The notes below the pieces were generated by a model that had not been told where the DNA came from, ran no database searches, and worked only from the letters and a program-made list of their open reading frames with translations. Below, one piece after another: positions 20,883 to 28,784 of a stretch of 64,000 nucleotides of DNA. The number at the start of each line of letters is the position of its first letter. Positions within the stretch are counted from its first letter, which is position 1. The stretch spans positions 4,454,001 through 4,518,000 of the forward strand of contig NZ_CP071090.1 of the NCBI RefSeq assembly GCF_017301735.1, written 5' to 3'. This stretch comes from Pyxidicoccus parkwaysis (lineage in GTDB: Bacteria; Myxococcota; Myxococcia; Myxococcales; Myxococcaceae). A program made the translations under genes and the position numbers.

Positions 20883-21578
20883 ATGCGCTCACTCCGCTCC
20901 CAGTCCCGATCTCTCCTCCTCCCCCTCGGCGCCGCCCTCCTCGCGTGCGGTGCGTGCAGTGACGACCCGTCCGGTGGCGGCACGCCGCTGGGTGCGGAGC
21001 AGCAAGGCATCGCCACCTTCTATGACGCCACCGGCGCGGGCAATTGCAGCTTCGACCCCACCGGCGACCTGATGGTGGCGGCCATGAACACGCCCCAGTA
21101 CGACGACAGCGCGGCGTGCGGCATGTGCGTGGACGTCAAGGGCCCCAAGGGCAACGTCCGCGTCCGTATCGTCGACCGCTGCCCGGAGTGCGACAAAGGC
21201 CACCTGGACCTGAGCCGCGAGGCCTTCGCGAAGATTGCCGACATGCAGGCCGGCCGCGTCAACATCACCTGGACGCCGGTGTCCTGCGACGTGGCCGGGA
21301 ACCTCGAGTACCACTTCAAGGACGGTAGCAACCCGGATTGGACCGCCATCCAGGTCCGCAACCACCGGCTGCCCATCAAGAAGCTGGAGTGGAAGCGCGG
21401 CACCGGCGGGTGGAACAACGTTCCGCGTGAGGACTACAACTACTTCGTCAACTCCAGCGGCATGGGCAGCGGCAGCTTCCAGATCCGCGTCACCGCTTCC
21501 GACGGGCAGCAGGTGGAGGACACCCTCCAGAAGGTGCTCGACGACGACAGCGTCGACGGCGCCAGCCAGTTCCGCTGA
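20883..21578 (+). CDS. Bacterial expansin-like lipoprotein
   Basis: 231 residues from the ATG at 20883. A lipoprotein-type signal (LLPLGAALLACGAC) precedes a double-psi beta-barrel domain with CGMCVDVKGPKGNVRVRIVD, then DKGHLDLSREAFAKIADM, matching the Bacillus EXLX1 pattern including the conserved Asp in LDLS. The second, Ig-like carbohydrate-binding domain follows (AIQVRNHRLPIKKLEWKRG, FQIRVTASDGQQVEDTL). Expansins loosen cellulose or peptidoglycan networks without hydrolysis. Probably envelope-anchored or released; it might act on plant litter or on prey or own walls. Confidence 0.88.
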   Translation: MRSLRSQSRSLLLPLGAALLACGACSDDPSGGGTPLGAEQQGIATFYDATGAGNCSFDPTGDLMVAAMNTPQYDDSAACGMCVDVKGPKGNVRVRIVDRCPECDKGHLDLSREAFAKIADMQAGRVNITWTPVSCDVAGNLEYHFKDGSNPDWTAIQVRNHRLPIKKLEWKRGTGGWNNVPREDYNYFVNSSGMGSGSFQIRVTASDGQQVEDTLQKVLDDDSVDGASQFR

Positions 21579-21658
21579 GGCGCTGTCTTCTCCTGTCCTC
21601 CAGTTGCACTTGAACATCGCTGGCGATTGGGAAGGATGTCCCCTGAAAGGGGCACATC

Positions 21659-23158
21659 GTGAGCGACGAGCAACTGGAGGCACGGGTGCGGGCCATCGCC
21701 CTGGAAGTGATGACGGGGGCGAAGGCGGTCAACGAAGACGGAGCCGGCAACTGGTCGGTTGCCACGGTGCATGGCGCGCCGGACGTCTCCGTCTCCCCGC
21801 GCGCGGACGGGCACCACGCGGTGTCCGTCGAGCTCCTCGATGAAGACACCGGCCAGTTGATGCCCCTGCCGCTCGCCACGACGCGAGGCGAGGTGCTCAG
21901 GCCGGTGCGCGCAGCGAAGCATGGCCTCCTGGCGCGGGCGGAGGAGCTCGCGCGGCGCCTGGGCGTCCTGGACGCGCGGCCCGAGGGGGCGGAGGACTCC
22001 GTGGAGGCCCGGGTGGAGGCCATTGCCCGCGAGGTGCTGAAGGGCGCGGGCGTGGATGTCGCCGTCAACCTGGACGACGAGGGGCACTGGAAGGTGGAGA
22101 CCGAGCTCCTCCACATGCCGAGCCTCTGGGAGCTCCACCACCAGGTCCTCGCGACGACGCGCGGCGACGTGCCGATGCCGAGACTCGTCGAGAAGCTCGG
22201 GCTCACCGTGCAGGTGGAGGAGCTCGCGCGGCGCCTGGGCACCCTGGGCTTCCAGCCGGAGGAGGCGCCCCTGGACGAGGAACAGGCCGAGGCGTTCAAC
22301 GGAGCCGTGGAGGACCTGCGCCTCGAGCTCAACCTCGGCGCCCATTCCCTGGCGGAAATCCTGTCGATTGGCGGTGGACTCCACTGGCCCTACCTGGATG
22401 ACGACGACGTCATCCGGAGGGTGCTGAAGGCCTTCGTCCAGGACGTCCAGAAGCGGCTGGCGGACGAGAAGGACTGGCCCGAGGTCATCGAGGCGGATCG
22501 GCTGGAGGCCGCCTTCGAGGACCTGCGCGCCGCGGGAATCATCGCGAAGATGGGCGCGACGGACACCCTGAGCGGCGGCTGGACCCTGATGCAGGAGCTG
22601 GCCACCGACCAGCGGGACCGCGGGCTGAGTCCCTGGGGCGCCGTGTTCTTCCACGACCAGGACACCGAGCACGCGCTGGAGGGCGGGCCGCTGCACCTCG
22701 CCTTTGGCGAGCTCACCGACGAAGAGGAGCGGGACGACGAGAAGGACGTCGCGGTGGGCCGGGCCGTCGTCGAGGCCCTGCGCACGCACGGCTTCGAGCC
22801 GGAGTGGAATGGCAGCGCGGGCACCCGCATCACCCTGCTCCCCGCCTTCCCATGGCGGCGGCGGCGCATGCACGTCGACACCACCGAGGAGGTCTACCCG
22901 CAGTTCCTCCCGGGCGAGCTGGTGGAGCTGTTTCCCCGGCTGCGCATCCTCCGGCTCAGGGGCGACGACCTGACGCCGTATGAGCTGTCCCGGATGCGCT
23001 CGAACAGCGTCGAGGAGCTCACGGTGAAGTACGACGACGAGGCGAAGGCCCGCGACGCGCTGCCCGACATCGTCGAGCGCGCGAAGGGGCGCTTCCCCCG
23101 CCTCAAGTCCGTCACGGTGGCGAGCGGGACGTACGAGGAGACCGAGTACCTCACCTAG
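21659..23158 (+). CDS. Uncharacterised cytoplasmic protein with duplicated N-terminal unit (DUF6891-like centre)
   Basis: 499 residues from a GTG with AAAGGGG upstream. Residues 1-100 and about 110-200 are two copies of one module: ARVRAIALEVM / ARVEAIAREVL, LATTRGEV / LATTRGDV, EELARRLGVL / EELARRLGTL. The central part (about 275-400; DRLEAAFEDLRAAGIIAKMG, SPWGAVFFHDQDTE) resembles what I recall of DUF6891. The C-terminus adds LVELFPRLRILRLRGDDLT, leucine-repeat-like. No signal peptide. Such proteins sometimes act as toxin immunity, but no toxin gene adjoins it. It ends convergently with the giant ATPase gene, overlapping by 4 bases. Confidence 0.7.
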   Translation: MSDEQLEARVRAIALEVMTGAKAVNEDGAGNWSVATVHGAPDVSVSPRADGHHAVSVELLDEDTGQLMPLPLATTRGEVLRPVRAAKHGLLARAEELARRLGVLDARPEGAEDSVEARVEAIAREVLKGAGVDVAVNLDDEGHWKVETELLHMPSLWELHHQVLATTRGDVPMPRLVEKLGLTVQVEELARRLGTLGFQPEEAPLDEEQAEAFNGAVEDLRLELNLGAHSLAEILSIGGGLHWPYLDDDDVIRRVLKAFVQDVQKRLADEKDWPEVIEADRLEAAFEDLRAAGIIAKMGATDTLSGGWTLMQELATDQRDRGLSPWGAVFFHDQDTEHALEGGPLHLAFGELTDEEERDDEKDVAVGRAVVEALRTHGFEPEWNGSAGTRITLLPAFPWRRRRMHVDTTEEVYPQFLPGELVELFPRLRILRLRGDDLTPYELSRMRSNSVEELTVKYDDEAKARDALPDIVERAKGRFPRLKSVTVASGTYEETEYLT

Positions 23159-26100
23159 CGCCGCAGCATGGAACGCAGGAGCTCCAGGGCCTCCGTCACG
23201 TTCTGCCAGACCTGGAGCGACTTCACGCCCTCCCCTTCGCCCTGGATGGCGCGCCGCGAGGCCCGCTCCAGCGGGAGGAGCACGCCCTCGACGAGCTCAA
23301 TCTGCCGGCTCAGCTCCGCCGGAGACGGCCCGGCCAGGGCCGTGCGCTGGAGCGCTTCCGCGGGCACGTTGGCCGACACATTCACCGGCCTATCCGCGAG
23401 CGCGGAGATGGCGCGCGAGAGCTGCTCCATGTAGGGCCCGAAGTCCGGCGCGGGCGCCTGCGCCTGCACCACGGCGGCCGGCTGCGTCTGCACCGCCACC
23501 CGCTCCGTGAGCGCCTTGAGCAGCTGCGCCAGGTGCTTGAGGTACGGCGCCAGGTCCGTGGCCTGCGCCGCCACCGGCACGGGTGCGGGCGCGGCCTTCA
23601 CCTCGCGGCCCACCTTCGCCACCTCCAGCACGGCGTCGCGCAGGGACTCCAGGTGGGGCAGCACCTCGCCCGTGGGATTCGCCTCCCGCTCGCCGCCGCG
23701 CGCCACCTGCGAGGCCGCCTGCACCACCGCTTCGCGCACCGCGCCCAGCTGCTCTTCGATGCCGCTGAGCTGCCCGGTGACGCGGGCCACGGGGTCGTCC
23801 TCCTTGCCGCCCATGCGCTTCACGCGCGCGAAGCCCTGCTTGATTTCGTCCCAGCGCTTCGCCTTCTCCGGCGTGAGGCGCCCGCGCATCTCCGCGAGCT
23901 TGAGGAGGTTCTGCTCCGCCGCCGTGGTGAGCGTCTGCGATTCGCCCTGGTAGTGGTCGTCGATGAGCCGCTCCAGCTCGTCGTCCGTCATCGCCGCGAC
24001 GACCTTCTCGGTGAGCTTGTTCATGTTGCGGTAGCTGCCCTGCAACTTGAACGCGGGCTCACTCCGGAAGCGCTCGTCCTGCGCCGCCGAGGCGATGTAC
24101 TGCTGGTTCACCTTCAGCAGCACCGACTGCACCCGGAACATGCGCTGGAACACCGCGACGATTTCCTGCAGCTCCGCCGCCGCGTAGCCGTGCTTCAGCT
24201 CGCCCGCGGGCACCTCTTCGCCCTGCGACATGCGGATGAGGCGGTGCGTGTCCTGCGGGTCCCTGGTGGCCAGCGGCGCCGTCACCACGTTGGAGGTCAG
24301 CGCGTTCTCGATGTAGCTGAGCGCGAACAGGTGCTCCTTCCCGTCGAGGATGTCACCCAGGTTGTAGGTGTCCGCGCGGTTGGCGAGCATGTCGGGAATG
24401 CGGAAGCGCTCGCCCGTCTCCGTGTACGGGTTGCCCGCCATGACCACGCAGAACTTCTTGCCGCGCAAGTCATACGTGCGCGTGCGGCCATTCCAGACGC
24501 CCTCGACGCGGCGCTGGCCGTCGCAGAGCGAGATGAACTTCTGGAGCAGCTCCGGGTCCGTGTGCTGGATGTCGTCGAGGTAGAGCATCACGTTGTTGCC
24601 CATCTCGAAGGACAGGTTGATGCGCTCCACCTCCTGGCGGGACGTGGCATTGGGAGCCTCGGCCGGGTCCAGGGACTTCACCGCGTGGCCCAGCGCGGGG
24701 CCGTTCACCTTGACGAAGGTGAGGCCCAGGCGGCTGGCCACGTACTCCATCAGCGTCGTCTTGCCGTAGCCCGGCGGCGACATGAGCAGCAGCATGCCCA
24801 TGCGGTCCGTGCGCTTGCCCTCGCCCGCCGCGCCGAGCTGCTTGGCGAGGTTGGCGCCGATGAGCGGCAGGTACACCTCGTCGATGAGGCGGTTGCGCAC
24901 GAACGAGCTGAGTACCTTCGGCGTCAGCTCCTCCAGTCGCAGCTTGCGCCGCTCGCGGTCCAGCAAGTCACGCAGCATGGCGCGGTAGGCCTGGTACTGC
25001 GGCACGCGCACCTGCCGGAACTCACCGGTGCGCGCGAGGAACTCGTCCAGGCGCAAGGGCAGCTTGCGGTCCTGGATGCGCGGATGGCTGCCCAGGAGCG
25101 CCGTGACTTCGGTGGCCGTCAGCGCGCCCGCCGGCTCACGGTCCAGCTTGCGCTCGGTGAGCAGCAGCACCGCCGTCTCCAGAGCCACGTGTGCCCACGC
25201 CCCGGGGCCCTCCTCGCGCTTCGACAGGTACGCGTCCACCCACGCGCGCGAAATCTCCAGCCGCGAGCCCAGGTCCTTCTCCAGCCCGCGCAAATCGTCC
25301 TCGAAGGCCGAGCGCGTGCCCTGCCTGTCGAGCTGCCCGAGGAAGAGGTCCTTCAGCGCGAGGGCCTCGCCGCTGGTGGTGAAGCGCGGGCGCTCCACGC
25401 CCAGCTCTTCAACGAGGTACCGGCCCGCCTGCCGAGCCTCCGCGGGCGAGTGCTCGAGTCCGTGCGAGGTGAGGAACGCGGCCACGCGCTCGCCCAGCTC
25501 GGTGCCCAGCTCGGCGAGGCCACCGGTGGAGGCGAACGTGCTGCGCAGCCGCGCGAGGCTGCGGGCGCGGCGGTGGAACAGCGCCCGGCTCGCGTCCTCC
25601 GTGTCAAAGGTCCAGAAGAGCGCGGCCCACGCGCGCGGCACGGGGGCGAAGCGCAGCAGGCCCGCGCCCTGGTGCAGGTGGAGCAGCTTCTCCAGCAGGG
25701 CCGCCGCGTCCGAGTCATGCACGCCGCGCTCGTAGCCCTCGTCGAAGCGGTCCGCCGCGTACGCGCGCACCTTCTCCAGCAACGCGCCGGCCACTGCGGC
25801 CTCGTGCAGCGCGGACAGCGTCAGCCCGCCCTTCCCGTCCTCCGCGTCGGCGAGGACGCAGGCGGCCAGGTACTCCGCGCGGTACACGTCGCGCGACTCG
25901 GAGACGAGGTGCTGCTCCCAGAGCTCTCGGTACTTCAGCAGCTCCGGGTCCTCCACCTTCTGCCCGTAGTCCGTACCGGTGAGCTGGAGGTACAGCGCGC
26001 CCTCGCGCGGCACCAGCGTCAGCTCCAGCGGCTGCGTATTCACGTTGAAGCGGAACGTGCCCAGCTTGATGAGCGCGTCGCCGTCCGCGAACAGGTCCTG

Positions 26101-28662
26101 CCTGTCGCGCAGCGCCCGCAGCGCGTCCTGCTTCGCGGACTTGATGCGCGACTGCACCTCGTCCGCGCGCACGCTGTCCTGCAGCTCCATGAGCTGATCG
26201 GCGAGCTGGCGCAGCTTCTGAATCATCGCGTCGGACGCGAAGTAGCCGTTGAGCTCGTCGTCCGTCTTGAACGACTTCGCTCGGCGCTGCACGCCCTGGA
26301 GGATGCGCTCGGCCGCGCTGAAGAGTCCCTGCGCGCGGCGCTGGCGCTCGTCCACCAGCGACTGCTTGCGAGCGCCGAAGGCCTCCAGCAACTCCTCGCG
26401 CTTCTGCGTGATTTGACCGAGGAACTCGTCGAACTCGCCGAAGCGGCCCTCCAATTCCTCCAGCAGCACGGTGAGGCGGGAGAGCGCCTCGTCGCAGCGC
26501 TCCGGCGAGTCCGCCTGCGTGAGCGCGCTCTCGATGCTCTGCCCCAGCAGCTTGAACTGGGCGCCGAACTCCGCGCGCTTCTCGCGGCCGGACAGCTCCT
26601 TGCGCTTCGCGCCCAGGCTGGCGCGCACGCGGTTGAGGCGGCTGAACAGCTCGGAGATGCCTTCCAGAATCCGCGCGCGGGCCAGCGGGTCTCCCACCTG
26701 GAGCCCGCCCACCACCTCGCCCAGCACCTCCAGGCCGTGGGCTGTCTTGTCCACGTCCTCGCCCAGCGGAGCCAGCTCGGACGTGGTCTGAATGGGCTCC
26801 AGCTTCGCGAGCAATTCGTCCAGGCGCGTGGCCAGCGGCTGGAGGGCCTCGCCCTTCTGGAGGAAGTCCACGCAGGCCGCGCTGGCCTTGTCGGACGCGT
26901 CCACCACCGAGGCCTCCAGGGCGTCCACGCGCCCCAGGTCCATGTAGCGGATGTCCTTGAGGGTAATCAGGTGGCCGCGCTGCTTGCGCAGGTCCGCCAG
27001 CGCCTGCATGAAGGACTCGGCGGTGGTGAGCTGCTCCGGCTGCACGCGCAACAGCAATTCGTCCTGCGCCGTCACCGCCGCCGCGAGCGACTCGGTGGCG
27101 CGCTTGCGCAGCGTGAGGACCTTCTCGAACTCGTCGATGATGAGCTCGGAGGTGCGCCGCAGCGCTTCCACCGGCTCCTGCAACGCCGTCTCCGCGTGGC
27201 CCAGCCAGTAGTACGCGTCCAGCGCGCGCGTGGCCGCGGTGACCAGGTCTTCATACGTGCGCCGCGTGGGCTTGTCCGACTTGGCAATTCGCTGGAGCGT
27301 CAGCGCGTCGGAGATGCCGCGCACCAGCTCCGCGTTGCCCACCTTGCCCAGGTAGCCCGGGGCCGGAGGCGTGGCCGCCGCGTGCTCGGCGGAAACGAAG
27401 GGCGTCTGCCACACCTGCATGGGGTGCACGCGAGTGGGCTCGGCGGATGTCTCACGGAACACGACCAGCCGCCCGTCCGTGAAGAGGCTCATGCCGTGGG
27501 CGACGATGGGGTTCTGCACCTCCTTGCGCACGAGGTTGTACGGGAAGAGCACGTACGAGCCCACGTCCCGGCGGTGGAAGACGTAGAGCACGTCCTCGCC
27601 GTTGGGCGAGCGGATGACTCGCGCGAACTCCATGCCCTCCGAGGCCGCGGCGCCGTCGAAGACCTTGAAGTCGCCCGTCTGGAGGTAATAGCCGCCGGGG
27701 AAGACGATGCCCTGGTCCTCCGGCAGCCGCACGCAGGACTGGCCGATGGCGTCGATGCGCACCACGTGCTGCGTGCGCGAGTTGAAGACGAGGTAGCGGT
27801 ACGTCTTCTCGCGGAAGGGCAGCACGCGCAGGAGGATGAGCGTGCCCACCTGCGCCCAGGCGAACTCCGCGTCGTCCAGCGACTGGTCCGGGTCCTCCAC
27901 CGGCTCGCTGTAGATGCCCAGCCCGGTAGAGGTGTTGTTCTCCACCTTCACGGTGAGGTCGCCCTTCACCGTCTCCACGAAGACCTGGTCCAGCACGTTG
28001 ACGTGCGGGTGCTGGCCGGTGACGTAGTTCTCACGCGTGGCCACCGTCCACTCGAAGTCGTGCGACGGTGGGAAGACGTGGTCCCGCTCGCCCTGGTTGT
28101 CCAGGTACGTGGCGCGGCCCTCCACGTCCACGTTGAAGCGGAAGACCTTGATGTCGCGCACCGACGGGCCCGTCTGGAAGACGGCGAGCAGGCGCGAGTC
28201 GCGGTGGCGGAGCTGAAGGAGCTTCGCGTCCTTGTAGTACTTGTACAGCTCGCCGAAGTCCTTCACGAAGCGCGGGTCCGCGAGGAAGCCGCCGGCCTCG
28301 GTGTTGGGGACAGACGAGAGGTCGAAGCCCTCGGCCGTCTTCTCGAAGCGGTGCAGCGAGAAGACGTCGGAGACGGACGTCTCCTTCTTCAGACCGATGA
28401 AGACGTTGTACCCGAAGAGGACGTACTTCCCGACGCTGACGATGTCGCGCGGGACGCAGTTGTTCTCGGTGCGCACCCGCTCGTTGCCGATGACGGTGAG
28501 CTCCGTGCCTCCGAAGAGCGTCTTGCGGCGCGCGTTGAGGTCATTCGCCTTCGCGCCGAGCGCGTCTGCCTGCGCCAGCAGTCGCGTGCGGATGACCTCG
28601 TAGCTGCCGCCCTCCAGCGCCGCCTCGCCCCCGGGCGCTGCGCCCTTGCCTTCAGTTGCCAT
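23155..28662 (-). CDS. Giant AAA+ ATPase (annotated family: 'DNA repair ATPase', DUF3686-like N-terminus)
   Basis: 1835 residues. Residues 1-430 are beta-rich with repeating blade-like strands (VFIGLKKETSVSDVFSLHRF, YVLFPYNLVRKEVQNPIVAH), as in the DUF3686 region of this family. About 480-850 is long coiled coil. A helical linker leads to a MoxR-like AAA+ module at about 1270-1500: Walker A SPPGYGKT with Lys1301, Walker B MLYLDDIQ with Asp1363-Asp1364. The tail is more coiled coil and an Ala/Pro-rich linker. The 'DNA repair' label is historical; position behind a flotillin gene suggests membrane remodelling or protein quality control instead. Last gene of a three-gene minus-strand unit. Confidence 0.85.
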   Translation of the reverse strand: MATEGKGAAPGGEAALEGGSYEVIRTRLLAQADALGAKANDLNARRKTLFGGTELTVIGNERVRTENNCVPRDIVSVGKYVLFGYNVFIGLKKETSVSDVFSLHRFEKTAEGFDLSSVPNTEAGGFLADPRFVKDFGELYKYYKDAKLLQLRHRDSRLLAVFQTGPSVRDIKVFRFNVDVEGRATYLDNQGERDHVFPPSHDFEWTVATRENYVTGQHPHVNVLDQVFVETVKGDLTVKVENNTSTGLGIYSEPVEDPDQSLDDAEFAWAQVGTLILLRVLPFREKTYRYLVFNSRTQHVVRIDAIGQSCVRLPEDQGIVFPGGYYLQTGDFKVFDGAAASEGMEFARVIRSPNGEDVLYVFHRRDVGSYVLFPYNLVRKEVQNPIVAHGMSLFTDGRLVVFRETSAEPTRVHPMQVWQTPFVSAEHAAATPPAPGYLGKVGNAELVRGISDALTLQRIAKSDKPTRRTYEDLVTAATRALDAYYWLGHAETALQEPVEALRRTSELIIDEFEKVLTLRKRATESLAAAVTAQDELLLRVQPEQLTTAESFMQALADLRKQRGHLITLKDIRYMDLGRVDALEASVVDASDKASAACVDFLQKGEALQPLATRLDELLAKLEPIQTTSELAPLGEDVDKTAHGLEVLGEVVGGLQVGDPLARARILEGISELFSRLNRVRASLGAKRKELSGREKRAEFGAQFKLLGQSIESALTQADSPERCDEALSRLTVLLEELEGRFGEFDEFLGQITQKREELLEAFGARKQSLVDERQRRAQGLFSAAERILQGVQRRAKSFKTDDELNGYFASDAMIQKLRQLADQLMELQDSVRADEVQSRIKSAKQDALRALRDRQDLFADGDALIKLGTFRFNVNTQPLELTLVPREGALYLQLTGTDYGQKVEDPELLKYRELWEQHLVSESRDVYRAEYLAACVLADAEDGKGGLTLSALHEAAVAGALLEKVRAYAADRFDEGYERGVHDSDAAALLEKLLHLHQGAGLLRFAPVPRAWAALFWTFDTEDASRALFHRRARSLARLRSTFASTGGLAELGTELGERVAAFLTSHGLEHSPAEARQAGRYLVEELGVERPRFTTSGEALALKDLFLGQLDRQGTRSAFEDDLRGLEKDLGSRLEISRAWVDAYLSKREEGPGAWAHVALETAVLLLTERKLDREPAGALTATEVTALLGSHPRIQDRKLPLRLDEFLARTGEFRQVRVPQYQAYRAMLRDLLDRERRKLRLEELTPKVLSSFVRNRLIDEVYLPLIGANLAKQLGAAGEGKRTDRMGMLLLMSPPGYGKTTLMEYVASRLGLTFVKVNGPALGHAVKSLDPAEAPNATSRQEVERINLSFEMGNNVMLYLDDIQHTDPELLQKFISLCDGQRRVEGVWNGRTRTYDLRGKKFCVVMAGNPYTETGERFRIPDMLANRADTYNLGDILDGKEHLFALSYIENALTSNVVTAPLATRDPQDTHRLIRMSQGEEVPAGELKHGYAAAELQEIVAVFQRMFRVQSVLLKVNQQYIASAAQDERFRSEPAFKLQGSYRNMNKLTEKVVAAMTDDELERLIDDHYQGESQTLTTAAEQNLLKLAEMRGRLTPEKAKRWDEIKQGFARVKRMGGKEDDPVARVTGQLSGIEEQLGAVREAVVQAASQVARGGEREANPTGEVLPHLESLRDAVLEVAKVGREVKAAPAPVPVAAQATDLAPYLKHLAQLLKALTERVAVQTQPAAVVQAQAPAPDFGPYMEQLSRAISALADRPVNVSANVPAEALQRTALAGPSPAELSRQIELVEGVLLPLERASRRAIQGEGEGVKSLQVWQNVTEALELLRSMLRR

Positions 28663-28740
28663 GGATGTTCACCGGAAGATGCGTCGTAGCGCCCCGCCCT
28701 GCCTCACGTGTGAGGCCTGGACGAGGCGTCATCCCCAACC

Positions 28741-28772
28741 GCCGCCACCGCGAAGTGAAGCGCGGTGGCGGC
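28741..28772 (-). terminator. Strong hairpin between flotillin and ATPase genes
   Basis: A perfect 12-bp inverted repeat (GCCGCCACCGCG / CGCGGTGGCGGC, 8-base loop) starts 12 bases past the flotillin stop and ends 78 bases before the ATPase ATG. No U-run follows, so it may be a partial terminator or mRNA-stabilising element that sets a different level for the ATPase. Confidence 0.5.
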
Positions 28773-28784
28773 CCCTTCAATCGC

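Noticed and set aside
23533..28689. Very long open frame antisense to the giant ATPase gene (plus strand)
   Set aside because: It is Arg/Leu/Val-heavy low-complexity sequence with no domain and mirrors the coding strand's GC3 bias; the minus-strand frame has clear AAA+ motifs.
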